From: Hymenobacter sp. DG01
GTDB lineage: Bacteria > Bacteroidota > Bacteroidia > Cytophagales > Hymenobacteraceae
Reading direction: 5' to 3'
Assembly: GCF_006352025.1 (NCBI RefSeq)
Contig: NZ_CP040936.1
Location: 806,001-870,000 of the forward strand
DNA: 64,000 bases
Each line of letters starts with the position of its first letter. The first letter of the stretch is position 1. The notes beneath the pieces were generated by a model, which worked only from the letters and a program-made list of their open reading frames with translations, ran no database searches and was not told the origin of the DNA. Of this stretch, positions 30,000-39,175 are shown piece by piece. The translations under genes and the position numbers were made by a program.

Positions 30000-31463
30000 T
30001 TAGTTGATTACCAGCGTCATGATGGAGCGGGGGCGGCTGGTGGCCTGGGCGGCCTGGCCCTTGATCCAGAGCTGGAAGGGCTGCTCCTGGTCGGTTTGGT
30101 TCATGACGACCACGGCCACTTTGCCATCGGGATTCAGGAAGGCCGTGGTTTGCAGCACGTCGCGGCTGGAGGCGGTGGCGATGCGCCGGGCGCCGGGGCG
30201 GATGAACTTGCTGAAGTGCCCGATGTAGTAGTAGGCGTTGGTATAAATCAGCTGGCCGCTGCGGGTGTCGCCGATGACGGGGGCGTAGCAGAAGTTGCCC
30301 ACGTGGTTGGGCCCGCCGGTTTCGTCGAGCAAAATGTTCCAGTCGGTCCAGGCCACGGTGCCGGCGTTGAAGTCGTTGATCATGGAGTTGCCGTACCGCT
30401 CGCCCAGCTTCCAGTCCTGCACGTTGCCCAGCTGGAAGTCCTCCACGCAGCCTTCCGTGAAGATGAGGTGCTTGTCGGGGTAGGTTTCGTGCACGCGGCG
30501 CAGGTTGTCGAATTGCATAGCGCTGCCGGTCCAGGTTTCGTACCAGTGGTAGCCCAGTCCCCAGAAGTATTTGCTGGCTTCGGGGTCATCGAAGAGGGTA
30601 GCGGCCCGCTGGAACATCAGGTCGCGGTTATGGTCCCAGCCGATGAGTTTCTTATCCTTAAGCCCGCTTTTGTGCAGGGTAGGCCCGAGGTAGTTTTTCA
30701 CGAAGTCGCGCTCCTCCTCGGCTGTAAAAATGCACGACTCCCACCGCTGCTTGGCCATGGGCTCGTTCTGCACCGTGAGGCCCCAGATGGGAATGCCTGC
30801 CTTCTCGTAGGCCTTAATGAACTTGACGTAGTAGTTGGCCCAGCTCTGGCGGAACTCGGGCAGCAGCTTGCCGCCCTGCAGCATGTTTTTGGTGTCCTTC
30901 ATCCAGGCTGGCGGACTCCAGGGACTTACGTAGAACGTGAGCTTGCCGCCCGCCGCGGCCGTGGCCTGCTTAATGAACGGCATCTTGTACTTCTCGTCGT
31001 GCCTGATATCAAAGCTCTTCAGGTCCTTGTCACCATCCTGCACGTAGGTGTAGATGTCGCTGGAGAAGTCGCAGCTGTTGATGTTGGTACGGCCCAGGGT
31101 ATAGCCGATGCCCTGAGTGGGGCTGAAGTAAGCCTGCAGAAACTCCTGCTGCCGGGCTTTGGGCAGCTTGGCAAAGGTTTCGGCCGAGGCGTCGGTGAGA
31201 GCCGCGCCTATGCCCAGCATAGTCTGGAACGTATGGGTAGGGTCCACGAACACCGTAGGCTGGGTTTCCAGGGGCTGACCAACCTCCTTAAAGCTAAGTT
31301 TGTCGGTGGCCGAAAGGCGCAGGTCGGTTTGGTTAGCGGTGGTGTACACCTGCACCTGACGGCCGGCCGCTGAGTAGGCTTTGGGTGAGGGTGCGGATTT
31401 CTGAGCGAAAGCGGCCGTACTCAACCCGGAGGCCAGCAGCACGGCTAAAACAGTTTTTTGCAT
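30000..31463 (-). CDS. Secreted GH30 glycosidase (glucosylceramidase/beta-1,6-glucanase fold), copy 1
   Basis: 487 residues from ATG 31463; a cleavable signal peptide ends near AAFAQ. The GH30 barrel shows GIGAALTDASAETF near residue 90, SPWSPPAWMKDT near 190, the acid/base Glu in TVQNEPMAK near 240, and the nucleophile Glu in IFTEGCVEDF near 345. A small beta-domain closes the protein (VAVVVMNQTD...FQLWI). GH30 enzymes cleave beta-linked glucans or glycolipids; beta-1,6-glucanase is likely but not certain. It is the last of three tandem GH30 genes and differs most from the other two. Promoter not separate (82 nt gap). Confidence 0.92.
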   Translation of the reverse strand: MQKTVLAVLLASGLSTAAFAQKSAPSPKAYSAAGRQVQVYTTANQTDLRLSATDKLSFKEVGQPLETQPTVFVDPTHTFQTMLGIGAALTDASAETFAKLPKARQQEFLQAYFSPTQGIGYTLGRTNINSCDFSSDIYTYVQDGDKDLKSFDIRHDEKYKMPFIKQATAAAGGKLTFYVSPWSPPAWMKDTKNMLQGGKLLPEFRQSWANYYVKFIKAYEKAGIPIWGLTVQNEPMAKQRWESCIFTAEEERDFVKNYLGPTLHKSGLKDKKLIGWDHNRDLMFQRAATLFDDPEASKYFWGLGYHWYETWTGSAMQFDNLRRVHETYPDKHLIFTEGCVEDFQLGNVQDWKLGERYGNSMINDFNAGTVAWTDWNILLDETGGPNHVGNFCYAPVIGDTRSGQLIYTNAYYYIGHFSKFIRPGARRIATASSRDVLQTTAFLNPDGKVAVVVMNQTDQEQPFQLWIKGQAAQATSRPRSIMTLVIN

Positions 31464-31545
31464 ATAGGAAGCGGAGATGTACAAGTGAGAACCACGCGGG
31501 ACAGGCCGGTTTGAGCTACCCCCGGCTACCCGTCGTGGCCGGCCC

Positions 31546-33015
31546 TTACCAGACGTACGTCCCGACGGCTCCTCCGTCGAGCCGGGTAGTAACTATCTGG
31601 CCGCGGTACCGGATGTCGAACGTTTGGGACGCGCCCGTATTAAGCACGATGAGCACTTTCTGGCCGGAAGGGGTTTTGAAGGCCACATTCGGCAGGGTGC
31701 CGGGCAGGTTGGTGGCAATGCGCACCGAGCCCGGCCGCGCGAACTTAGCCGCGTGGGCCACTGTGTAGTAGGCCGAGTTGCGCGTGACGGTGTTGCCGCT
31801 AATGGTAAGGGCGCCCAGGCAGGTACTGCACCCACCGGTGGTGTGCGGACCGTAGTTCTGGTCGGCGGCCAGGTTCCACTCCAGCACGTTGCGGCTCCAG
31901 TTGCGGGTAGCCCCGATGATGAGGTTGTCCAGGTGCCAGCTCAGGTCGGCGGCGAAGTTGCCGGGGCCGCCGGTCCACTGCTCCGTGAAATACACGTGCT
32001 TGTTGGGGTAGGCGTTATGCACCTGGCTCATAGTCGAAATAGAGCCCCCGTAGAGGTGAAAGGCCGAGCCATCGACGTACTGCCGGGCCTCGGGGTCCAG
32101 CAGAATGCTCAGGGGGTAGTCGGGCCGGTCGAGGTTGTGGTCGTAGAGAATGATTTTGGTGCTCAGGCCCGCCGCCCGCAGCGCCGGACCCACATGGTCG
32201 CGGATGAAGGTAGCCTGCTCGGAGGCCGTCATCAACATGCTGGGGTTGTTGCCCCCGTGCAGGGGCTCGTTCTGCAGCGTAATGGCATCCAGCCGGATGC
32301 CCTCGGCCTGCATGGCCCGCAGGTACTGCACAAAATACTGGGCGTACACGGCATAGTACTCGGGCCGCAGCGAGCCGCCAATGTAGCTGCCGTTGGTTTT
32401 CATCCAGGGCGGGGCCGTCCAGGGCGAGCCCAGCAGCTTGAGGCTGGGGTTGATAGCCAGAATTTCCTTGAGCACCGGAATGAGATGCTGCTGGTCGGGG
32501 GCCAGGCTGAAGCGGGCCAGGGTGAGGTCGGTCTGGCCGGCGGGCAGGTCGTTGTAGGTGAAGGGGCGCTCATCCAAATCCGATGCCCCGATGCTGATGC
32601 GCAGGTAGCTGGTTCCGATGTGGCCCTCATCGGTGGCAAACAGCTCTTTCAGCAGGGCAGCGCGGTTGGAGGCGCTCATCTGGTTGAGCAGCTGGGCACT
32701 GCCCCCCGTCAGGGAGTAGCCAAAGCCGTCTATGGTCTGGTAAGTGCGGGTAGTGTCCACGTCAATAGTGGGGTTGTCGCTCGTGCCGGCCTTGAAGTTC
32801 AGGGTTACTGCCTGCTTGCTGAACAGGGCCGTTTTATCCGGCGTGGTAAGCCACAGCGCTACCTGCGAGGGCCCGGTCGTAGTAGGTGGGGGCGGTGCCG
32901 TAGGGGGCTGGGGGGTAGGGTCGGAGCCGGCGTTGCCGCCGCAGCCTGTCAGGAGCAGGGCACCACCCAGCAGGGCCGCGGCAACGCCCGGGTAAATGTG
33001 CGTGAGTAGTTGCAT
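31546..33015 (-). CDS. GH30 glycosidase lipoprotein, copy 2
   Basis: 489 residues from ATG 33015; MQLLTHIYPGVAAALLGGALLLTGC is a lipoprotein signal, followed by a Pro/Thr linker. GH30 motifs: GFGYSLTGGSAQLL near 120, SPWTAPPWMKTNG near 205, acid/base in TLQNEPLHGGNN near 260, and nucleophile in YFTEQWTGG near 355. It shares long stretches with copy 3 (for example DGSAFHLYGG and CSTCLGALTI), so these two are recent duplicates, while copy 1 is more distant. Likely anchored to the outer membrane, facing outside or into the periplasm. 62 nt after copy 3, same transcript. Confidence 0.92.
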   Translation of the reverse strand: MQLLTHIYPGVAAALLGGALLLTGCGGNAGSDPTPQPPTAPPPPTTTGPSQVALWLTTPDKTALFSKQAVTLNFKAGTSDNPTIDVDTTRTYQTIDGFGYSLTGGSAQLLNQMSASNRAALLKELFATDEGHIGTSYLRISIGASDLDERPFTYNDLPAGQTDLTLARFSLAPDQQHLIPVLKEILAINPSLKLLGSPWTAPPWMKTNGSYIGGSLRPEYYAVYAQYFVQYLRAMQAEGIRLDAITLQNEPLHGGNNPSMLMTASEQATFIRDHVGPALRAAGLSTKIILYDHNLDRPDYPLSILLDPEARQYVDGSAFHLYGGSISTMSQVHNAYPNKHVYFTEQWTGGPGNFAADLSWHLDNLIIGATRNWSRNVLEWNLAADQNYGPHTTGGCSTCLGALTISGNTVTRNSAYYTVAHAAKFARPGSVRIATNLPGTLPNVAFKTPSGQKVLIVLNTGASQTFDIRYRGQIVTTRLDGGAVGTYVW

Positions 33016-33077
33016 ACAATAATAAACTGACGGAGCCAGCGGCCCGCCACGCCCGGCGCGCACGGCTACTGGGTGCC

Positions 33078-34511
33078 TTACCATACGTAGGTGCCGGCAG
33101 CGCCCGGAGCGAGGGTGGAGGCCAAGTGTTTAGTCTGGTAGCGTAGGCTGAAGGACTGGGGAGACGCGGTGTTGTTCTGCACCAGCACTACCTGCTGCCC
33201 GGCCGGGGTTTTAAAAGCCACGTTGGGCAGCGTTTCGGAATCAGTGGAGGCAATGCGCACCGAGCCCGGCCGCACGAACTTGCTGGCGTGAGCAATGATG
33301 TAGTAGGCATCTTCGCGCCGAACGGTGTTGCCGTCCAGGGTGAGGGCCCCGCGGCACTCGGTGCAGCCGCCCGGCGTATGTGGGTTTTGCTGCGGGTCGG
33401 CGGCCAGGTTCCACTCCAGCACGGTGCGGGCCCAGTTGCGGGTAGCCCCAATCATCAGGGTGCGGATGTGCCAGGGGAAATTGTCCTCAAACCTGCTTTT
33501 CGAGCCCACCCACTGCTCCGTGAAATACACGTGCTTGTCAGGGTGAGCGTCGTGCACCTGGCTCAGGGCCTCAATGGGGCCGGCGTAGAGGTGAAAGGCC
33601 GAGCCATCGACGTATTTCCTGGCCTCGGGGTCCTGGAGAATGGTGAGGGGGTAGTCGGGTCGGTCGGCGTTGTGGTCGTACACGATGATTTTCGTGTCGA
33701 TTTTCTCCTGCCGGAACGTGGGGCCCAGGTGGCGCTTCACAAACTCGGCCTGCTGCTCGGGGAGCATGAGCAGACTGGGGTTGTTGCCGGGGTGAAGGGG
33801 CTCGTTCTGCACCGTAATGGCATCCAGCCGGATGCCTTCCGCCTTCATTCCCTGGATGTACTTCACGAAATAGCGGGCGTAGGCATCATAGAACTCCGGC
33901 TTCAGGGAGCCGCCCTTCGACTCCCCGTTGGTTTTCATCCAGACGGGTGGCGACCAGGGCGAGCCCAGTAGTTTAATGCGCGGGTTGATGGCCAGAATTT
34001 CCTTGAGCACCGGAATCAGGTGCTGGCGGTCGGGGGCCAGGCTGAAGCGGGCCAGGGTGGGGTCGGTTTGTCCGGTGGGCAGGTCGTCGTAGCTGAACAC
34101 GCGGGCGTCCAGGTCGGAGGCCCCAATGCTCAGGCGCAGGTAGCTGACCCCGATGTTGTTTCCATCCGTGGCGAACAGCTCGCGCAGAATGGCCTGGCGC
34201 GCCGTCGGGCTCATAGCGTGCAGGAGCTCGGCGCTGCCGCCCGTGAGGCAATAGCCAAACCCATCCATGGTCTGGAAGGTCTGCTTCTCATCGATTTCAA
34301 TCACGGGCGTGCCAGCCGCCGGGGTGGCCGTGTTCCAGCGCAAGGCCGTTTGGGGCTGAAACAGTACGGATTTATCTGGGTTGGTCAGCCAGAAGGCGGC
34401 CGTTCCTTTAGCGGGAATGGCGCCCGTTTGGGGCATACGCTGGCAGCCAGCGCCTACCCCCAGCGCAAGCAGGAAGGCCAGGGTGCGGGCGGCATGAGGA
34501 AGGGTAAACAT
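33078..34511 (-). CDS. GH30 glycosidase lipoprotein, copy 3 (first gene of the trio)
   Basis: 477 residues from ATG 34511 (a TTG three codons upstream is less likely). MFTLPHAARTLAFLLALGVGAGC is a lipoprotein signal. Motifs: GFGYCLTGGSAELLHAM near 95, SPWSPPVWMKTNG near 195, acid/base in TVQNEPLHPGNN near 245, nucleophile in YFTEQWVGS near 340. Closely related to copy 2. A conserved C..CRGAL segment near 392 gives two Cys that could form a disulphide. First gene of the GH30 operon; a 21-bp motif shared with the 3-keto operon lies 240 nt upstream. Confidence 0.92.
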   Translation of the reverse strand: MFTLPHAARTLAFLLALGVGAGCQRMPQTGAIPAKGTAAFWLTNPDKSVLFQPQTALRWNTATPAAGTPVIEIDEKQTFQTMDGFGYCLTGGSAELLHAMSPTARQAILRELFATDGNNIGVSYLRLSIGASDLDARVFSYDDLPTGQTDPTLARFSLAPDRQHLIPVLKEILAINPRIKLLGSPWSPPVWMKTNGESKGGSLKPEFYDAYARYFVKYIQGMKAEGIRLDAITVQNEPLHPGNNPSLLMLPEQQAEFVKRHLGPTFRQEKIDTKIIVYDHNADRPDYPLTILQDPEARKYVDGSAFHLYAGPIEALSQVHDAHPDKHVYFTEQWVGSKSRFEDNFPWHIRTLMIGATRNWARTVLEWNLAADPQQNPHTPGGCTECRGALTLDGNTVRREDAYYIIAHASKFVRPGSVRIASTDSETLPNVAFKTPAGQQVVLVQNNTASPQSFSLRYQTKHLASTLAPGAAGTYVW

Positions 34512-34933
34512 GCGGGGCAACAGGGAGAGGAAGGACAGATGCCGGGCTGCCGGATATTTTGGTCCGCAGGATGGCCAAGGGATTGGGAAGGTGCACGGGG
34601 GTAGGGGCGGGCGTAGGGCGGAGCCAAAGCCACAGGGCCGGAAACTGGTGGCCTACCGCGCCTCAGAAAAGCGGCATCAGCCAAATATATTGGCCTTCCG
34701 GTGGAGAATACAAGCCGGAAAAACTGCGTTTCCGTCGCCTACTGGGGGCCTTATACACTTACTACACACGCCTCCGGTTGGCTTTTTTGGTGGGTTAGGG
34801 CCTGAAAGAAGGCGCAGGTGGCCCAGCCTCGCCGGATAAGAAACAATAAAGCCAGGGGTACTTTTTCGCAACTGTTTCCAGGCAGCAGCTCTGATTTATC
34901 CCCAGCGGGTCGGCACCACAGGAGCAAAAACAA
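34512..34933. other. Promoter region of the GH30 operon
   Basis: Just over 400 nt without a supported gene. It holds two CTACCCC/GGGGTAG-family words and the 21-bp motif at 34751-34771. No hairpin apart from the helicase terminator at its right end. Confidence 0.5.
34751..34771 (-). promoter_or_regulatory. Shared 21-bp motif, copy upstream of the GH30 operon
   Basis: TTATACACTTA-CTA-CACACGC. 18 of 21 positions match the motif at 49224-49244 upstream of the 3-keto operon; only the three central bases differ. A candidate operator or promoter element; function inferred only from the shared position upstream of two carbohydrate operons. Confidence 0.45.
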
Positions 34934-34965
34934 ACCGGGGGCGCAGCAACAGCTGCGCCCCCGGT
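34922..34965 (-). terminator. Intrinsic terminator of the DbpA-like helicase gene
   Basis: Perfect 14-bp arms (34934-34947 and 34952-34965) around loop AACA; on the minus strand followed by TTTGTTTTT. It lies 35 nt after the helicase stop codon. Confidence 0.88.
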
Positions 34966-34999
34966 GGGCAATCTGGAATAAGAGGTGCTGAGGCAGGGG

Positions 35000-36394
35000 C
35001 TATTCCACCACCGATACCCGCACTTTTTTGCCTTTCACTTTGGCTCCGGCCAGGCGCTCGGCCACTTCTTTGGCCTGCTGGCGCGGCACGGCCACGTAGC
35101 TGTAGTAGTCGAACACCTCGATGCGGCCCACTTCCTCGCGGGCTACCCCGCCTACGTTCACAAAGGCCCCCACCAAATCATGGGCGCTAACCTTGTCTTT
35201 CTTACCGGCCGAAACGTGCAGAGTCACGTTTTCGGGGCGGGGCGCTTTGGGCGCGGCCGGGGGCAGCTTGGGCGCGTGCATGGCTTTCCACTGAATGGAA
35301 GCTGCTACCGGCCACTTTTTCACGTGGGCCTGCTCCTTGTCGGTTACCAGAATGTGAGCCGTACCCTCGGCGCCGGCGCGGGCCGTGCGGCCAGCCCGGT
35401 GCTGGAAGGCATCGGCCTTGTCGGGGGCATCGTACTGCACCACCGTATCAAGCTGGGTTACGTCGATGCCACGGGCGGCTACGTCGGTGGCTACCAGCAC
35501 CTGGCTGGAGCCGTTGCGCAGCTTCAGCAGGGCTTTGTCGCGCTCGGGCTGGGGCATTTTGCCGTGCAGCACCTCGGCTGCTACCCCCCGGCCCACCAGA
35601 AACCGCGTCAGCTCCATGCACCGCTCCCGGGTGTTGCAGAAGATGAGGGCGCGGCCGGTTTCGGGCTGATGCAGCAGGTGGAGCAGAGCAGCGGGCTTCT
35701 TTTCTACAGTGCCCACATGGCCCAGCAGAGTCAAGTTTTCGGGCAGCTCATCGGTGTCCTCACCGGCATTCACCACGCGGGGGCGGGTCAGGTTTTTCCG
35801 GATCAGCTCCACTACCTTATCCGACATGGTAGCCGAGAACAGCAGGGTCTGGCGGCGGCGGGGCAGGCGCTTTACAATTTCCACCAACTCATCCTGAAAG
35901 CCCAATTCCAGCAGCTTGTCGGCCTCGTCCAGAATCAGGGTTTTCAGCTGGTTCGGGATGATGCTGCGGCGCTCAAAGTGGTCGAGCAGACGGCCCGGCG
36001 TGGCCACCACAATGTGCGGGGCCTGGGTCAGGGAGGCCGTTTCCTCGCGGAAGGCGTGGCCGCCGTAGAAGGCTGCTACCCGCAGGTTGGGCATAAACTT
36101 GCCCAGCTTCTTGAGGGCGTCGCGCACCTGCAGGGCCAGCTCGCGGGCGGGCACCAGCACAATCACCTGCACGGCGTCCAGCTTCAGGTCCAGCTGCTGC
36201 AGCACCGAGAGGCCGTAGGCGGCCGTTTTGCCCGAGCCCGTGGGGGCCTGTCCGGCCACGTCCTGCCCGGCCAGGGCCATGGGCACTACCTGCTCCTGCA
36301 CGGGGGTAGGGGCCTGGAATTGCAGTTCTTCCAGGGCTTGCAGCAGCTCAGGGGTAAGGCCCAGGTCGGCGAAGGTGAGGGTAGTCGAAGTCAT
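35000..36394 (-). CDS. dbpA: DEAD-box ATP-dependent RNA helicase, DbpA-like
   Basis: 464 residues. Q motif TFADLGL...PTPVQ at the start, Walker A APTGSGKT near 50, DEAD box LDEADKLLELGF near 155, SAT motif FSATMS near 188, and motif VI HRAGRTARAG near 325. The C-terminal 75 residues (VTLHVSAGKKDKVSAHDLVGAFVNVGG ... YSYVAVP) match the DbpA RNA-binding domain, which in E. coli recognises helix 92 of 23S rRNA. Role in 50S ribosome assembly. Monocistronic, -7 box upstream. Confidence 0.9.
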   Translation of the reverse strand: MTSTTLTFADLGLTPELLQALEELQFQAPTPVQEQVVPMALAGQDVAGQAPTGSGKTAAYGLSVLQQLDLKLDAVQVIVLVPARELALQVRDALKKLGKFMPNLRVAAFYGGHAFREETASLTQAPHIVVATPGRLLDHFERRSIIPNQLKTLILDEADKLLELGFQDELVEIVKRLPRRRQTLLFSATMSDKVVELIRKNLTRPRVVNAGEDTDELPENLTLLGHVGTVEKKPAALLHLLHQPETGRALIFCNTRERCMELTRFLVGRGVAAEVLHGKMPQPERDKALLKLRNGSSQVLVATDVAARGIDVTQLDTVVQYDAPDKADAFQHRAGRTARAGAEGTAHILVTDKEQAHVKKWPVAASIQWKAMHAPKLPPAAPKAPRPENVTLHVSAGKKDKVSAHDLVGAFVNVGGVAREEVGRIEVFDYYSYVAVPRQQAKEVAERLAGAKVKGKKVRVSVVE

Positions 36395-36413
36395 AAGCGG
36401 GTTGTTCGTCCCG

Positions 36414-36421
36414 CAAAGGTA
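36414..36421 (-). promoter_or_regulatory. Putative -7 promoter box of the helicase gene
   Basis: On the minus strand TACCTTTG matches TAnnTTTG and lies 20-27 nt upstream of the ATG at 36394. Confidence 0.5.
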
Positions 36422-36500
36422 GCCGGATTTGGGCTGGAAACAGGGGTAGCAAATTCAAGCCTGGTTACGCGTCCTACCCCATTTTGCGCCCCAAAGCCTT

Positions 36501-37418
36501 CTACTGCGCCGAAAAACGGTAAGCGGCGGGCGTTTGGCCGGTTTTGCTTTTGAACAGGCGGGTGAAGTACTGCGGGTACTCGAAGCCCAGCTGAAAGGCG
36601 GTTTCGTTGATGGAGAGGGAGGTAGTGAGCAGCAGGCGTTTGGCTTTTTCGATGAGGTGATGATGAATGTGCTGCTGGGTGTTCTGGCCGGTGAGGGTGC
36701 GCAGCATGTCGCTGAGGTAGGCCGGCGAGACATGGAGCGCATCGGCGAAGTACTGCACCGAGGGCAGACTCTGCTCGGTTTCCTGGGCAAAGTACCCGGT
36801 CAGCAACTCCTCGAAGCGGGTAAGCAAATCGTGCTCAGCCGTGCGGCGCGTCAGAAACTGGCGGTGGTAGAAGCGGTTGGCGTAGCTCAGCAGCACCTCG
36901 AGCTGGGAAACCAACACATCCTGGCTAAAGGCATCAATGGGCAGCTCGTATTCGGCGCGGATGCCTTGCAGCAGGTTTTCCAGCAGTCCTTGTTCTTTGG
37001 CTGAAAGGTGCAACGCCTCGTTGGCCTGGTAGGAGAAAAAGCCAAGACTACCGATTTTCTTCCCTAGCGGATACTTCAGCAGCAAGTCGGGGTGAAAGAC
37101 CAGCATCAAACCTTCTATCTGCGACACGTCCAGCGTTTCGTCGGCCGCAAACACCTGCCCCGGCCCTAAAAAGAAAAGCACGCCCTCACTGAAATCGTAC
37201 GACTGCCGGCCGTAGTAGATGGTGCCACCCTTCAGCCCGCGTTTCAGGGCCACGGTGTAGAGCTGCTGCACTACGGGCGTAGTTACGCGCGGCAGGCAAC
37301 GGGCGTACTCCAGGTCGATGACGGTAAGCAGCGGGTGGGCCGGCGCCGGCAGCCCGTAGAAGCGGGCATAGTCGGTTACGGTGTTCAGCACCTGAAATTC
37401 ACTGGTGGGATGTTTCAT
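36501..37418 (-). CDS. AraC-family transcriptional regulator
   Basis: 305 residues. The N-terminal half is a ligand or dimerisation domain, with SEGVLFFLGPGQVFAADE (about 80-100) of cupin type. The C-terminal 100 residues hold two helix-turn-helix motifs: VQYFADALHVSPAYLSDMLRTL near 220 and INETAFQLGFEYPQYFTRLFKSKTG near 270, ending TPAAYR as usual. The inducer is unknown. It is 92 nt downstream of the aldo/keto reductase on the same strand, with a dyad in between; this pair is common and the regulator may control the reductase. Confidence 0.9.
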   Translation of the reverse strand: MKHPTSEFQVLNTVTDYARFYGLPAPAHPLLTVIDLEYARCLPRVTTPVVQQLYTVALKRGLKGGTIYYGRQSYDFSEGVLFFLGPGQVFAADETLDVSQIEGLMLVFHPDLLLKYPLGKKIGSLGFFSYQANEALHLSAKEQGLLENLLQGIRAEYELPIDAFSQDVLVSQLEVLLSYANRFYHRQFLTRRTAEHDLLTRFEELLTGYFAQETEQSLPSVQYFADALHVSPAYLSDMLRTLTGQNTQQHIHHHLIEKAKRLLLTTSLSINETAFQLGFEYPQYFTRLFKSKTGQTPAAYRFSAQ

Positions 37419-37446
37419 GGGAAAGTGAGCTTAAGGATGCGCTATT

Positions 37447-37503
37447 CCTACCCCGGCCGAAAGCGTAAAGCCTGCGCGGCTTCGCGGTTTCGGCCGGGGT
37501 AGG
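37447..37503 (-). terminator. Dyad between the aldo/keto reductase and AraC genes
   Basis: 16-nt perfect arms (CCTACCCCGGCCGAAA and its complement) with a 25-nt loop that has its own small stem. It lies 7 nt after the reductase stop. No T-run, so terminator or operator are both possible. Confidence 0.55.
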
Positions 37504-37510
37504 CACTTGC

Positions 37511-38506
37511 TTACAGCCCAGGGGGGTAGGCGGCCCCCGCGGCACTGCCAACCGGCATGATGGCATCAAGCTCAGCCAGCTCCTGCACCGACAAGGTAAG
37601 GCTGGCCGCCGCTACGTTCTGCTCCAGGTGCTTGCGGCGCTTGGTGCCCGGAATGGCCACTACCCCCTGCGTGAGCACCCAGGCCAGGGCCAGCTGGGCG
37701 GTTGTCACGCCTTTGGTTTGGGCCAGCGCCTGCAGTTTTTCTACCAAGGCAATGTTCTTATAGAAGTTCTCGCCCTGGTAACGCGGGAAAATGCGGCGCG
37801 AATCATTGGGCTCGAAATCGTCCGGGGTCTTGATTTCGCCCGACAGAAAGCCCCGGCCCAGGGGCGAGTAGGCCACGAAGCCAATGCCCATTTCCCGAGT
37901 GGCCTGGAGAATGCCTTCTTCCTCTACGTGCCGGTCGAAGAGGGAGTACTCGGTTTGCAGGGCCGTGATGGGGTGCACGGCGTGGCCCCGGCGCAGTACC
38001 TCCGCCGATACCTCCGAGAGGCCCAGGTAGCGCACTTTGCCTTCTTCTACCAGCCGGCTCATGGCTCCCACGGTTTCCTCCACGGGCACGTTGGGGTCCA
38101 CGCGGTGCAGGTAGTACAGGTCCACGTAGTCGGTGCCGAGGTTGCGCAGGGAGCGTTCAATGGATTTGCGCACGTAGGCGGGCTGGCCGTTGTAGCCGCC
38201 GGTCCAGTTTTCCTGGTCGTCCACTTCAAAGCCGAATTTAGTGGCCAGGGTGAATTGGTGGCGCCGGCCGGCAATGGCCCGGCCCACCAGCCGCTCGTTC
38301 AGCATGGGGCCATATAAGTCGGCGGTGTCCAGCAGGGTTACGCCCAATTCCAGGGCCCGGTCAAGGGTAGCTAGGCTTTCGGCTTCATCAGCCTCGCCGT
38401 ACACGCTCATGCCACTTACGCCGGCCGTCATACCCATGCAGCCCAGGCCCTCTACTGATACGTGCAGGCCCTGGCTGCCCAGGGCTACTTGTTTGATGGT
38501 GCTCAT
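37511..38506 (-). CDS. Aldo/keto reductase
   Basis: 331 residues from ATG 38506 ([10 protein letters not shown]). NADP-dependent TIM-barrel reductase of the AKR superfamily (YakC/AKR13-like). The catalytic set is visible: Asp and Tyr in [10 protein letters not shown] near 58, Lys in ATKFGF near 88, and His in YYLHRVD near 130. The NADP phosphate site is [13 protein letters not shown] near 298. Substrate unknown, probably small aldehydes. Neighbour of an AraC regulator. Cytoplasmic. Confidence 0.92.
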   Translation of the reverse strand: MSTIKQVALGSQGLHVSVEGLGCMGMTAGVSGMSVYGEADEAESLATLDRALELGVTLLDTADLYGPMLNERLVGRAIAGRRHQFTLATKFGFEVDDQENWTGGYNGQPAYVRKSIERSLRNLGTDYVDLYYLHRVDPNVPVEETVGAMSRLVEEGKVRYLGLSEVSAEVLRRGHAVHPITALQTEYSLFDRHVEEEGILQATREMGIGFVAYSPLGRGFLSGEIKTPDDFEPNDSRRIFPRYQGENFYKNIALVEKLQALAQTKGVTTAQLALAWVLTQGVVAIPGTKRRKHLEQNVAAASLTLSVQELAELDAIMPVGSAAGAAYPPGL

Positions 38507-38613
38507 ATTCTGTTTGTGAAGTAAGTAGGTGAATGGATTACCACACAAAGGTCTGGCCGCCGCCAGGGGTAGGAGCTATACAAACCGAGGCTTCTGCAAC
38601 ACAAAACGCCGCA

Positions 38614-38647
38614 CAAAAAAGCCGCCCACCCGGCAGGGGTAGGCAGC
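38614..38647 (-). terminator. Intrinsic terminator of the cupin gene
   Basis: On the minus strand an 11-bp stem with two G-T pairs (GCTGCCTACCC / GGGTGGGCGGC), loop CTGCC, then six T, 25 nt after the stop at 38672. Confidence 0.8.
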
Positions 38648-38671
38648 CTTGGTGGGTAGGGCAGCAGCTAG

Positions 38672-39175
38672 TTAGCGGCCGAAGTCGTCCTGCACGCGCA
38701 CGATGTCGTCCTCGTCAGAGGGCTCATCGGCGTTGGTGTGCTGCCAGATTTCGGCTACGGTTCCCCAGCCCTCCAGGCCAATGAGGCGGTGCCGCTCGCC
38801 CTGCTGCAAAGTAATCTGCTCGCCGGGGCTGTACTTTTTCAGTTCGCCTTCCTCGTTGGTGTAGCTGGTGATAATGCCCACAGTGCCGCTCACCACGCGC
38901 CAGATTTCGGCCCGGCGGTGGTGGTACTGCCACGACAGGCGTTGGTGCGGCGCCACCAGCAGCACCTTGGGGCTCAGCTTGCCCGCGATGCGTAGGCTAT
39001 CCACCGAAAGACCATCGAAATAGGTGTCAGCAAACGGCTGGGCCTGGTTTTCGTCAATCACGAAGAAACCGCCCCAGGGGCGCGTCTGGTCCTGGCGCTC
39101 AATGCCAAAGCCCTGCTGCCGGAGCTGCTGCTCAACTTGCTGAAATATCTCTGGTTTGGTCGATTCTGAACGCAT
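38672..39175 (-). CDS. Cupin protein, type II mannose-6-phosphate isomerase/phosphoheptose family-like
   Basis: 167 residues from ATG 39175. A single cupin barrel with the pattern RPWGGFFVID near 33, PHQRLSWQYHHRRAEIWRVVSG near 75 (metal His pair and Glu), and PGEQITLQQGERHRL near 118 (second His). This is the cupin of type-II phosphomannose isomerases, here without a nucleotidyltransferase domain. It may act on a sugar phosphate, but the substrate is not shown. The C-terminus is acidic (ADEPSDEDDIV). Monocistronic. Confidence 0.8.
   Translation of the reverse strand: MRSESTKPEIFQQVEQQLRQQGFGIERQDQTRPWGGFFVIDENQAQPFADTYFDGLSVDSLRIAGKLSPKVLLVAPHQRLSWQYHHRRAEIWRVVSGTVGIITSYTNEEGELKKYSPGEQITLQQGERHRLIGLEGWGTVAEIWQHTNADEPSDEDDIVRVQDDFGR

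Noticed and set aside
34985..36553. 522-codon open frame opposite the helicase gene
   Set aside because: Antisense shadow of a clear DEAD-box gene; composition of a shadow frame, no motif.
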